A stretch of 64,000 nt of DNA, from assembly GCA_050291725.1 (NCBI GenBank), contig JBNKKH010000017.1, forward strand, positions 153,065 through 217,064. The letters run 5' to 3'. Shown in pieces: positions 36,044 through 44,803 of the stretch. The DNA comes from JAAGZL01 sp050291725. Lineage in GTDB: Bacteria; Pseudomonadota; Gammaproteobacteria; Chromatiales; Chromatiaceae. The notes beneath the pieces are model-generated. The model saw only the letters and a list, made by a program, of their open reading frames with translations, was not told where the DNA came from and ran no database searches. The translations under genes and the position numbers were made by a program. Within the stretch, counting starts at the first letter, position 1, and each line of letters opens with the position of its first letter.

Positions 36044-36769
36044 GTGATAGATACCATCCTGATAGCAGATCTACATCTGTCTGCAGAGAGGCCAGCTACT
36101 GTTGAGCTTTTCTTAAGATTCATGCAGGAGAAGGTATCGCACAGCCAGCGCCTATACATACTGGGAGATCTGTTTGATGTCTGGTTGGGTGATGATGATA
36201 AAACACCACCCATACCAGACATAACCAACGGCCTATCTAATCTATCTTCCCAGGGCTGCCAGCTATTTTTTATCCGTGGCAATCGAGATTTCCTGGTTGG
36301 GGAGGAGTTCAGCAGGGATACCGGATGCGCTCTGCTGCATGATACTGCTGTAACAAATTTATCTGGAGAAGCCACCCTGTTGATGCATGGAGACCTTCTG
36401 GTAACGAATGATACAACCTACCAGAGAGATAGAGTTTTTTTGCGGAGCGATGAGTTTCGCAACGATTTCCTCAGCAAACCATTATCAGAACGCAAAGCAA
36501 TTGCCTCCAGCCTGCGCCAAAAAAGCTCGGAAACAAAAAGCGAACTAACCCAATCCATTATGGATGTTGTTGACACTACTGTTGAAGAGCAGATGCGAAA
36601 ACATAACTGCTGGCAACTGGTACATGGCCACACCCATATCCAAGGTGAGCATGACGTGCGCATGGACGGAAGACCTGGGAAACGCTATGTCCTGGGTGAA
36701 TGGACCAGGAACCAGGGGCCATATCTGGCAGACCGGGGAAATGGGCTTGAGTACAACATATTCAGATAA
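36044..36769 (+). CDS. lpxH: UDP-2,3-diacylglucosamine hydrolase LpxH
   Basis: Metallophosphoesterase that hydrolyses UDP-2,3-diacylglucosamine to lipid X in lipid A synthesis, at the inner-membrane face. Metal-binding motifs in order: ADLHLS, GDLFDVWLGDD, RGNRDFLVG, MHGDLL and HGHTHIQGEH. Length 241 aa. The start is GTG 36044 (MIDTILIADLHLS). Directly after ppiB, the usual partner. Confidence 0.95.
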   Translation: MIDTILIADLHLSAERPATVELFLRFMQEKVSHSQRLYILGDLFDVWLGDDDKTPPIPDITNGLSNLSSQGCQLFFIRGNRDFLVGEEFSRDTGCALLHDTAVTNLSGEATLLMHGDLLVTNDTTYQRDRVFLRSDEFRNDFLSKPLSERKAIASSLRQKSSETKSELTQSIMDVVDTTVEEQMRKHNCWQLVHGHTHIQGEHDVRMDGRPGKRYVLGEWTRNQGPYLADRGNGLEYNIFR

Positions 36770-36862
36770 TATCTTCCGCAGATAAAACCAGCTATAAAAT
36801 CCACAAGATTTTCCTCAAGTTGCCGATAACCTGTTAAGGGCAATCGGGGAAATCTATATTTT

Positions 36863-39247
36863 ATGCAAAAGATAGGACGCTTCAGTGTAAAAAGAGAGCT
36901 TGGATCGGGTAGCCAGGGAACAGTATACCTATGCACAGACCCTGAACTGCGACGCTACGTCGCTATTAAGCTACTTGCAGACAAACAGGGGCTGATCTCA
37001 GGAGATGTACAAGAGTTTCTGAATGAGGCCCGCAGCATAAGCCAAATCCAACACCCTAATATCGTATCTATCTTCGACGTTGGTAAGCAAAATAACAAAC
37101 CCTATCTGGTATTTGAATATGTGAAGGGAGAGCTGCTCTCTGATCACATTAAAAAAAAACAGCTCAATCTAAACATTGCTCTGGATATCGCCACCGGCAT
37201 CCTCTCTGGAGTAGCCCAGGTGCACAAAGACGGCATTATCCATCGTGATCTAAAACCTGCCAACATTATTCTGAATGAGTCCGGCAGCCCCAAAATCATG
37301 GATTTTGGCATAGCCAAGATTTTGAAATCAGCCAATAGCAAGGATAGCCTACTCACCGGCACCCCCAGATACATGGCTCCCGAGTACATATCCCACGGCC
37401 GGGTTAGCCCTCAAATTGATGTATTTGCGTTGGGAGCAATTCTGTATGAATTGGTAACTGGCAAACATGCCTTTAGCGGAGAGAACTCAGCAACATTACT
37501 ACATAACATCAAGAGCCAAACAGTAGCCCCACCCTCCTCTATTAATTCTGGGGTTGGAGAGCGACTAGACGCTATCATTTTAAGAGCACTGGATAAGGAC
37601 CCAGGCTCTCGCTATACCAACGCTAATGAGATGCTCTCAGCCCTAATAGAATACCGAGAAGCTGCAGACCAAAAAGCCGGAGATACCAGTTCATCCAAGG
37701 GAACCATAGAGTTTCTAATGCGCAGAATGCAGCGCCAGAGCGACTTCCCAGCTCTATCGGAATCTATAAGAACCCTGAATCGACTAGCATCCTCAGAAGA
37801 GGAAGATGCCAACCGTCTGGCGAGCGTAATCATGAGCGATTTCGCTCTAGTGAACAAGCTACTCAAGGTAGTTAACTCAGCCTACTACAGCCGTTTTGCC
37901 GGAAAGATCGGCACCGTTTCCAGAGCCATAGTGGTACTGGGAGTAAAAACCATACGCTCCATTGCAGCATCACTTATTTTCTTCGAGCATCTGCATAACA
38001 AGGCACAAGCCACACAACTAAAAAATGAGATAGCGTCTGCCATCTATAGCGCCGCCTTTGCCCGTCAAGCCGCCGAAGATTCTGGCATGGAACATGTAGA
38101 AGAGAGTTTTCTCTGCGGCATGTTACACAATCTCGGCAAGATACTAGTTACATACTATCTGCATAATGAAAGCGAAGAGGTTGAACGCCTGGTTAAACAG
38201 CAAGCACTCCCCCAGGAACAAGCGGAGAAAAAGGTGCTGGGAATGACTTTTAACGATATCGGTATTGCGATCGCCAAACAGTGGAATTTCCCCAACACCA
38301 TAACCTCAGGCATGGCTAAGATTGACCCAGCAAAACCTGGTGACCTGAAAGATAGCCATACAAAATTGCGCTGCATAGCTAACTTTGCTAACGAGGCTAC
38401 CGGCATACTTGGCAGCGAGCAGGGGCAAGATGCAAACAACACACAAAATCTTTTGAAACGTTATCGCAATGCCCTTGCTATTACCGGCAAACGCTTTGAC
38501 CAGATGGCAAGTAATGCCAAAATTGAATTCAGGGAGCTCAGCGGTAGCCTTATAGAAAAGGCCCAAAAAGACTCTGTAATCCACCATCTCTATCAATACC
38601 AAAACGATAATGCGGAACAGAAAACCAAGAGTAAAGACTCAGATCAAGATATCACCCAAACCCTGCAGATAAAACCGGATGATCTACTTAAGGAACAGAT
38701 TGAACAACCTATACCTGACCAATCGGCAGAGAATGCTGAAGCCATCCTGACAGAAGGACTTCAGGAAATTACCGGCATGTTGCTGGAAGAGGAGGCAAAC
38801 CTAAGTCAGATATTTAATGTTGTAATAGAGACAATCTACCGCGCTTTTGCCTACGAGCATGTAATCCTGGCACTACAAGACAAAAACAGAAATGAATATT
38901 GCGCCAAGATGGGTTTTGGTGCCAATGTAGAAAAACTTATCACTCAATTTCATTTCCCAGCCAAATTCAGCTCCAACGTATTCCATGCAGCAATAAACAA
39001 TGACGTAGACCTATACATTGAAAACGCATCAGATAAAAAGATCAGAGCAAATATCCCAGAATGGCACCAACAGATACTAAACAGCGGTTCCTTCTTCATC
39101 TTTCCCCTGGTGGTAAACCAACGCCCATTAGGCCTGATCTATGCGGATCATACAAAACCTAACGGGGTAAGCTTAAGTAAAAAACAGTTGAATCTGGTTA
39201 AGGCTCTACGCAATCAGCTAATACTGGCTATCAAATCCAGATCTTAA
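36863..39247 (+). CDS. Ser/Thr protein kinase - HDOD - GAF signalling protein
   Basis: A 794-aa multidomain protein. Residues of about 7-265 form a Hanks-type kinase: Gly loop GSGSQGTV, Lys36, HRDLKPAN (127-134), DFG (147-149), TPRYMAPE. Residues of about 287-490 form an HDOD domain (FPALSESIRTLNRL, LLKVVNSAYYSR, CGMLHNLGKI). Then an Asn/Gln/Lys-rich linker, and a C-terminal GAF domain of about 650-794 (FAYEHVILALQDK, GLIYADHTKP). All catalytic kinase residues are present. The combination points to a sensor that couples a small-molecule or redox signal to phosphorylation; targets are unknown. 93 nt after lpxH and probably separate. Confidence 0.88.
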   Translation: MQKIGRFSVKRELGSGSQGTVYLCTDPELRRYVAIKLLADKQGLISGDVQEFLNEARSISQIQHPNIVSIFDVGKQNNKPYLVFEYVKGELLSDHIKKKQLNLNIALDIATGILSGVAQVHKDGIIHRDLKPANIILNESGSPKIMDFGIAKILKSANSKDSLLTGTPRYMAPEYISHGRVSPQIDVFALGAILYELVTGKHAFSGENSATLLHNIKSQTVAPPSSINSGVGERLDAIILRALDKDPGSRYTNANEMLSALIEYREAADQKAGDTSSSKGTIEFLMRRMQRQSDFPALSESIRTLNRLASSEEEDANRLASVIMSDFALVNKLLKVVNSAYYSRFAGKIGTVSRAIVVLGVKTIRSIAASLIFFEHLHNKAQATQLKNEIASAIYSAAFARQAAEDSGMEHVEESFLCGMLHNLGKILVTYYLHNESEEVERLVKQQALPQEQAEKKVLGMTFNDIGIAIAKQWNFPNTITSGMAKIDPAKPGDLKDSHTKLRCIANFANEATGILGSEQGQDANNTQNLLKRYRNALAITGKRFDQMASNAKIEFRELSGSLIEKAQKDSVIHHLYQYQNDNAEQKTKSKDSDQDITQTLQIKPDDLLKEQIEQPIPDQSAENAEAILTEGLQEITGMLLEEEANLSQIFNVVIETIYRAFAYEHVILALQDKNRNEYCAKMGFGANVEKLITQFHFPAKFSSNVFHAAINNDVDLYIENASDKKIRANIPEWHQQILNSGSFFIFPLVVNQRPLGLIYADHTKPNGVSLSKKQLNLVKALRNQLILAIKSRS

Positions 39248-39275
39248 TCTGGCCTGATCAATCCTCTCCGATACG

Positions 39276-39584
39276 TTAAGAAACGCCCATTCTAGATCTA
39301 TGAGTAATCTCTAAATATAGGTTATATAGAGCAATACCGGCTGGAAAAGCGTTGGATAGTATCCCTACCGAGTCATTCTTACCAAAGATAAAATAGGCCA
39401 ACAGCAGCATGCTCCCCACTAGACTCATTATCCAGAATGCCAGAGGGAAGGTGGGTTTTTTCTCTTTCGTGGAGGATATAAGCTGCACAAACCACCTGCC
39501 AGCAAACATAAAAACCCCGACATAACCTACAATTTTCCATGGCGTAACCGATGCGCCTAACAATACGAATAGAACATCATGCAT
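39276..39584 (-). CDS. Lipid A biosynthesis N-terminal domain (LAB-N) membrane protein
   Basis: A 102-aa membrane protein with three helices. The motifs FAGRWFVQLISSTKEKK and FPLAFWIMSLVGSMLLLAY are those of the small domain otherwise fused in front of some lipid-A-disaccharide synthases (PF07578). Stand-alone copies regularly sit beside a DPM1-like glycosyltransferase and an ArnT-like glycosyltransferase, as here. It may help flip or present the lipid-linked sugar; this is inference. It is the last gene of that three-gene series. Confidence 0.82.
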   Translation of the reverse strand: MHDVLFVLLGASVTPWKIVGYVGVFMFAGRWFVQLISSTKEKKPTFPLAFWIMSLVGSMLLLAYFIFGKNDSVGILSNAFPAGIALYNLYLEITHRSRMGVS

Positions 39585-39633
39585 CTCTTCTCTACCTCAT
39601 ATTCGCTTTCTAATTTATATCAGACTTACGCAG

Positions 39634-40356
39634 TTACTCACGTTCTTCTATTGCAGTTAATCGAGATCGTCTCTGTAGCCACCTTACTCCAAAGATATCC
39701 ACGATCCCCACCCATAGGCGGTTATGCAGACCATATTTAGAAACACCTGCAACCCGATGCCGGTGATTCACCTCCACGGATACAGTCTTACCACCATTGC
39801 GCTGGATAAGCGCTGGTAGAAAACGGTGCATGTGATCAAAATATGGCAGCTCCAGAAAAGCGACTCGGGAAAACAGCTTCAGACCACACCCAGTATCAGG
39901 GGTAGCGTCCTTTAACAGACGAGAACGAATGCCATTAGCCACGCGGGATGAAATCTTCTTTAACCAACTATCCTGACGCTTCTTTCTATATCCTGCCACC
40001 ATCTGTAGATTCTTGTCCCCGGAGTTAGCTTGTAGCATCTCCATCATGGCTGGAATATCGGCTGGGTCGTTCTGCCCATCACCATCCAACGTAGCAATCC
40101 ATTCTGATCTGGCAGCCCTAACTCCGTTGCGTACTGCTGTACTTTGGCCACTATTACTCGCATGCCTTAGATGTCGGAACTGCGGGTACTGCTGGCGCAG
40201 ACTTGCAAGCACATCTGCAGATGAGTCGCTGCTGCAGTCATCAACAAAGATAACTTCATACTCATACTTGCCATCAAGTGCAGAGCGAATCTCCTCGGCT
40301 AAAATTGGAATATTCTCAGCCTCATTGAATACAGGAATTACAACGGAAAGGTCCAT
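39634..40356 (-). CDS. Family 2 glycosyltransferase, polyprenyl-phosphate sugar synthase-like
   Basis: A 240-aa GT2 enzyme of the DPM1/ArnC group. Motifs: DLSVVIPVFNEAENI, VIFVDDCSSDSS, the metal site TLDGDGQNDP, and GCGLKLFSR. It lacks the two C-terminal transmembrane helices of ArnC, resembling soluble DPM1. It would put a sugar on undecaprenyl phosphate for the neighbouring GT39 enzyme. Its start overlaps the stop of that gene (40356), so they are coupled. Confidence 0.88.
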   Translation of the reverse strand: MDLSVVIPVFNEAENIPILAEEIRSALDGKYEYEVIFVDDCSSDSSADVLASLRQQYPQFRHLRHASNSGQSTAVRNGVRAARSEWIATLDGDGQNDPADIPAMMEMLQANSGDKNLQMVAGYRKKRQDSWLKKISSRVANGIRSRLLKDATPDTGCGLKLFSRVAFLELPYFDHMHRFLPALIQRNGGKTVSVEVNHRHRVAGVSKYGLHNRLWVGIVDIFGVRWLQRRSRLTAIEERE

Positions 40357-42101
40357 CAGTTATCTCTTCTCATATCAGTTTTTTGCGCTAGCCCAGGGAA
40401 TAGAGTTACATGGTAATACTCAATTTGCCAGCGCATGCTCTCTCTACCGCTTTTTAATAAGCGATCCGGTGGCGGCTTTTTATCCATTAACAGCACCCAG
40501 GACGCTGGCTCATGTAACACACGATTATACAGACTTGCAGCCGATTCCATGGTTATGTTTCTCTCAAGATACCAGCGTATTGAGTGCTGATAATCCCCTC
40601 CTCCGCCATAAAGTTTAGCCTCTTGAGGCAGCATATCCCTTATCTCCTCTGCGACAGAACGCGGACTCATCTCCTGTTGCAGTACCGGCTTTATACTCAA
40701 AGAGAAGGGCCATACTAGCATCCATATCACCCCTGCCAACCCAAACACCAGCAAATAGAGGTTTCTCTGCACGCTTCCGACCACTGCCGCAATTGATGCA
40801 AACAACATCAATGCTACTGTAGCCACAACCGGAAACGGATGGCGCAACAGTATATCTATTCCAGCCTGCAGCTGACTAGCCCCACCTTTTTTCAGTCCTT
40901 TGAACAGCACATGCGTAACCCAGTCAGGATCTAAATATATAGCTGCAACAAGGGTGGTAAAAGCAACTACAAACAGCAAAACCAGAATTGAGGATATATT
41001 TAACACCACTCCATGGCGTTTGCTGATTGCAGCTTCCAGCCTATCCAGGTAGAAACCAATAATCAAAGCGAAGGGGGCCATAATCGGCAGTAGATAACGG
41101 GCTGCCTTCTTCCCTCCCAGACTAAACAGAAGAAGCCCGCCCAAAAACCAGATCAGCATGGATTTAATTCCAGCGTTACCTTCCTTCCTCGCTGCCCGGA
41201 AGCCTACTACTACAGCAGCAGGTAACAGCATTGACCAGGGGAAAAGACCAACAATGATGTGGGGCAGATAATAGGTAAAAGGCGTGCCGCCAGATGCTGC
41301 AACATTACTACTTCCTGCCCACCACTGGGCCAATTGCCCAAACAGAAAGTTGCTGGCCAGACCAGAGGGGGCAGTTATGGCTAGCGAGACATACCAGGGA
41401 AGGATTACTGCAAAAAACAGCAAAACAGCCTTAAGGGGAACGAAGCTACGCCAGTTATTCCTGCGCTCACTACCTAAGAGCAGTATTGCAGCAACTAAAG
41501 CAGGAAACAGTAGCCCCACCGGACCTTTGGTCAGCACCCCCAATCCACTCAAGGCATAAAATCCGTAGATCCACCGCGTCTCATGACTTTGGTTAATAGC
41601 CATCCAGAAGCAGTAGATTGAAGAGAGGATAAGAAAGCTGAAAAACACATCCATCCGCGCAGCAGAGCTGTTTTCTAGAAAAACAATAGAGGTGGATACC
41701 ACCAATGCTGAGAATAGCGCTGACCTAAAACCAAACATCTGGCGGCCAAAAAGAAATACTATCCAGATTGAGCCCAAGGCGGACATAACTGAAGTCAGGC
41801 GCATGGCCCAATTCTGCCACTCAAAAGGCGCTCCAGTGACTATAAGCATCCAATGGTATAGCGGAGGTTTGGTTAGGGAGTGGGCGTTAACTACATAATT
41901 GAGCGAAGGTAGAACAAAGTTGCCCCGCTCCAGCATCTCACGGGCAATCTCCGCAGCACGACCTTCGCCAGCACGAATAAGATCTGCCCCCATATTGGAG
42001 ATAAAATAAGCCAGACTAAACAGAGCTGTAAGCGCAAGCAGCACCAGATGGAGTCGTCGCTTACTGTTGGTTATCTCTCCGCTTGGCATCCCCAAAACCA
42101 T
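40356..42101 (-). CDS. ArnT/PMT-type (GT39) membrane glycosyltransferase
   Basis: A 581-aa protein with about a dozen membrane helices. The N-terminal periplasmic loop has GEGRAAEIAREMLERGNFV and the LTKPPLYHWM motif, the acidic and lipid-binding signature of ArnT-like enzymes that move a sugar from undecaprenyl phosphate to lipid A or another acceptor. First gene of a series with the GT2 and LAB-N genes. The acceptor and sugar cannot be read from the sequence. ATG 42101 is used; the in-frame ATG at 42089 is an alternative. Confidence 0.88.
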   Translation of the reverse strand: MVLGMPSGEITNSKRRLHLVLLALTALFSLAYFISNMGADLIRAGEGRAAEIAREMLERGNFVLPSLNYVVNAHSLTKPPLYHWMLIVTGAPFEWQNWAMRLTSVMSALGSIWIVFLFGRQMFGFRSALFSALVVSTSIVFLENSSAARMDVFFSFLILSSIYCFWMAINQSHETRWIYGFYALSGLGVLTKGPVGLLFPALVAAILLLGSERRNNWRSFVPLKAVLLFFAVILPWYVSLAITAPSGLASNFLFGQLAQWWAGSSNVAASGGTPFTYYLPHIIVGLFPWSMLLPAAVVVGFRAARKEGNAGIKSMLIWFLGGLLLFSLGGKKAARYLLPIMAPFALIIGFYLDRLEAAISKRHGVVLNISSILVLLFVVAFTTLVAAIYLDPDWVTHVLFKGLKKGGASQLQAGIDILLRHPFPVVATVALMLFASIAAVVGSVQRNLYLLVFGLAGVIWMLVWPFSLSIKPVLQQEMSPRSVAEEIRDMLPQEAKLYGGGGDYQHSIRWYLERNITMESAASLYNRVLHEPASWVLLMDKKPPPDRLLKSGRESMRWQIEYYHVTLFPGLAQKTDMRRDN

Positions 42102-42213
42102 CCCTAATTACTTAATAATTAGGAGATATTACACTAATTGACGTGATCTCGGGGAGGGATGGTTGAGAGCGGCGCTTGGTGAACTGTATATGGACAGCTC
42201 TATTGGAGCTAAA

Positions 42214-42912
42214 TCAGCCAAATACCTGAGGGTTAGCAGGCTTTTTTGCCACATCATCCCTAAGGTACTGGGGCAAGGCATCTTCTGCCTTTACAATATC
42301 ACCTTGCGCATAATAGAAAGCGCCCAATAGAGCCACATCATAGGCGCTACAGTAGAGATCGGTAGTAACCGACTCCAAGCTATCTGCAACCAACTTGGAC
42401 AACTCATCTGCATAGCTATCCCAGCCACTACCTACTCCATGCCAGCCACTACCAGATGGCAGGGTAACATTTTCCGCGGCAGATATTTCATCTGGGAATA
42501 GCGCACCCATAACGCCGGAGTCCTGCAGTTGATAACAGCCCCAGTAGATCTCCTGCATCCGGGCATCGAATGCTGGCAGAACTCTGGTATATCCAGAATT
42601 ACGATAATGGCCTTGGGCCAGAGCAGCCAGGGTGGAAACAGGAACCACCGGCAGATCGGCACCAAACGCAACTCCCTGGGCCACTCCTGCGGCAATACGC
42701 ACCCCAGTGAATGAGCCTGGTCCGCAGCCAAAGGCCACGCCATCTAGTTGGGTTGGTTTCAATCCAGCCTCATTCAGCAGATCTTCCAGCATGGGCAGAA
42801 TCAATTCACTCTGTTTCCGCGGCTGCACCTCATAGCGCAGAGAGATATCTCCATCAATATAGAGTGCGGCGGAACAGGCCTCGGCAGCGGTTTCAATAGC
42901 TAACAGTTTCAT
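42214..42912 (-). CDS. tsaB: tRNA threonylcarbamoyladenosine biosynthesis protein TsaB
   Basis: A 232-aa ASKHA-fold protein, the scaffold partner of TsaD in making t6A37 of ANN-decoding tRNAs. Motifs: LLAIETAAEACSAAL at the start, RKQSELILPML, and the Gly-rich GCGPGSFTGVRIAAGVAQG. The usual length. It stands alone here, 112 nt upstream (in its own direction, downstream) of the ArnT-like gene. Confidence 0.95.
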   Translation of the reverse strand: MKLLAIETAAEACSAALYIDGDISLRYEVQPRKQSELILPMLEDLLNEAGLKPTQLDGVAFGCGPGSFTGVRIAAGVAQGVAFGADLPVVPVSTLAALAQGHYRNSGYTRVLPAFDARMQEIYWGCYQLQDSGVMGALFPDEISAAENVTLPSGSGWHGVGSGWDSYADELSKLVADSLESVTTDLYCSAYDVALLGAFYYAQGDIVKAEDALPQYLRDDVAKKPANPQVFG

Positions 42913-42927
42913 GTTTGAGGATTATAT

Positions 42928-43171
42928 CACTGCTGTCCCGTTAACTCCCTCTCCCCTCTGGGGAGAGGGTTGGGGTGAGGGGGGATTGTGAGATAACTCA
43001 CTGTTTTGTATCTTCCCCTCATCCTCGGCTTTGGCTCCTGCGTCGCTCTCGATAATTGCTCCTGCATTATTCTACCTTCGCCCATCCATGGGCTCGTACC
43101 TCCTACATCCATGCACTCGTATCCTTCCACCCCACAAAGGGGTACCGAGGTCCCCAAAGGGGAGAAGGGAC
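42928..43171 (+). repeat. Dispersed intergenic repeat, family A, copy 2
   Basis: Opens cactgctgtcccgttaac and runs through ctcccctctggggagagg, ggttggggtgagg, agataactcactgttttg and cttcccctcatcc. After an extra stretch of about 100 bp not seen in the other copies it ends with ccttccaccccacaaagggg and tccccaaaggggag. This fills most of the 386-bp gap between tsaB and the DUF808 gene. No gene is seen in it. Confidence 0.8.
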
Positions 43172-43298
43172 GCAAATTTAAGTTTCTATGTGTATCAAAT
43201 TGCTTTGTGTTGTTTTGCGTATAACAATCATAACGTTACAGCAATGGGATTATATATAGCTTTGGGTTGCGGGGATATTTATCTTTAACGCCAGTTGT

Positions 43299-44189
43299 CT
43301 ACTGCGCCACGCTGTCCTGTGGTTTAGATGCCTTTATCATGTGAGCCACACCAACCATTACACCACCTACAATTAGCCCGATCAGTAGCTCAGCAATCAG
43401 GGACGGCATAAACTCCAGATAGTGGTGCAGCAACTCAATATTGTGTACATACATACCGCCTCCCACCAGCAACATAGCTATAGTGCCTACTACACCCAAT
43501 AGGCGAATAACCCATGGTAAGGCAGCAATCAACTTTTCGCCTGCTGTTTTATATAACTCTGCAACTGAGCCCTCAAGTGACTTGGCATGATTGATCATAT
43601 ACGCGCCCACATCATCCATGCGTACGATCAAAGCAACCAGGCCATAGACACCGACCGTAGCTAGCAACGCAATCAAGCTAACTACAAAAACACGTATAGC
43701 CAGAGACTGATCCATTACCGTACCCAGCGCAATCACTACGATCTCGATAGAGAGAATAAAATCGGTGCGAATAGCGGCTTTTATCTTCGATGACTCTTTA
43801 TCGACTATCTCTTTAGGATCTTCCAGAAATTGAGCGGCAACCTCGCCCTTCTCGTGGTGAAAAAACCACTCAAACACCTTTTCTACCCCCTCAAAACTGA
43901 GATAAGCACCACCGATCAACAGAATTGGCACAATCAACCAAGGCATATAGGCGCTAAGCAGAAAAGCCACGGGCAGAAGAATGAGCTTGTTTAGCAGCGC
44001 GCCTTTGGTAATCTCCCAGATAACAGGAAGCTCGCGTGAAGCAGGAAAACCTGTAGCCTTTTCCGCATTAACGGCAAGATCATCACCCAACAAACCAGCG
44101 GTCTTTTGTGCCGCCACCTTACTCATTACTGCAGCATCATCGAGCAGGGTTGCCACATCATCTAAAATTGCAAAAATACCGCTGGCCAT
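43299..44189 (-). CDS. DUF808 (YedI-like) inner-membrane protein
   Basis: A 296-aa polytopic membrane protein. It starts MASGIFAILDDVATLLDD and contains KTAGLLGDDLAVNA and GGAYLSFEGVEKVFEW, hallmarks of the DUF808/YedI family, followed by several helices. The function is unknown. Single gene; its 3' side holds repeat copy A2 and its 5' side opens into the accessory region. Confidence 0.88.
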   Translation of the reverse strand: MASGIFAILDDVATLLDDAAVMSKVAAQKTAGLLGDDLAVNAEKATGFPASRELPVIWEITKGALLNKLILLPVAFLLSAYMPWLIVPILLIGGAYLSFEGVEKVFEWFFHHEKGEVAAQFLEDPKEIVDKESSKIKAAIRTDFILSIEIVVIALGTVMDQSLAIRVFVVSLIALLATVGVYGLVALIVRMDDVGAYMINHAKSLEGSVAELYKTAGEKLIAALPWVIRLLGVVGTIAMLLVGGGMYVHNIELLHHYLEFMPSLIAELLIGLIVGGVMVGVAHMIKASKPQDSVAQ

Positions 44190-44351
44190 TATTTTTATCT
44201 ATTTCCTGTTGCTGTGAAATGGTTTTCTCTATTGGGCCAGATTATTCCTTTTGATCCATCAGCAGGCAAGTTGTTTGGAGATATTATTTTATAGCGTCAC
44301 CCAGCAATTTGCCCGTACATGTAGAAGCCCAACCCCATCGGAGAAAACAAC

Positions 44352-44510
44352 TAGCCGCAAAAGCTACCGAGTCCTACTATCGCCCCTTGCCTACATCTAA
44401 CCTCCAGGGATGGAGGAAATGCAACTGGATTGCCTGGAGCAATCCACACCCTGGAGGCAAACAAACGCGAATCACCGCAAATCCACGCTAATAACTCCGC
44501 TTCATCCCGG
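44352..44510 (-). repeat. Inverted repeat bracketing the accessory region, left copy
   Basis: From tagccgcaaaagctaccg to cttcatccc this 159-bp segment is the reverse complement, with scattered changes, of 48248-48404. Shared pieces include ctatcgccccttgcctacat, ggaggaaatgcaactgga, ttgcctggagcaatcca and cgcgaatcaccgcaaa. Noncoding. The two copies enclose the AT-rich genes at 44804-48008. Confidence 0.8.
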
Positions 44511-44631
44511 CTCAGGCCAGGGCATTGCGCCACATGATTCAAGTCCAGTTATTTGTACCCACATTAAACAGATGAAAAACATTCGGCGGATTCCGCTTTG
44601 CTGACCCAGTATATGTTCTACGGTCTTTATT

Positions 44632-44667
44632 CGGCCAAAAGCGGACTATTTGGAAAGGGCTTTATTG
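44632..44667 (+). promoter_or_regulatory. 36-bp element shared by two accessory gene upstream regions, copy 1
   Basis: Begins cggccaaaagcggacta and ends gctttattg. The matching element at 47012-47047 differs at about five bases. It lies 137 nt before the kinase-like gene, while the other copy lies 77 nt before the next unknown gene, in the same orientation. It may be a promoter-linked element or a mobile repeat remnant. Confidence 0.5.
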
Positions 44668-44803
44668 GAGGCTTTTAGACTGATATTCTCTGAAATAGTA
44701 TGGTATGGCTATAAGGTAGGATTTTGCTTCTCTCAAAGGGATTCTTCCTTGTATCAATAACAATCTGAATATTTCTAGCGGACTTGATCGGAACTATATT
44801 GGC

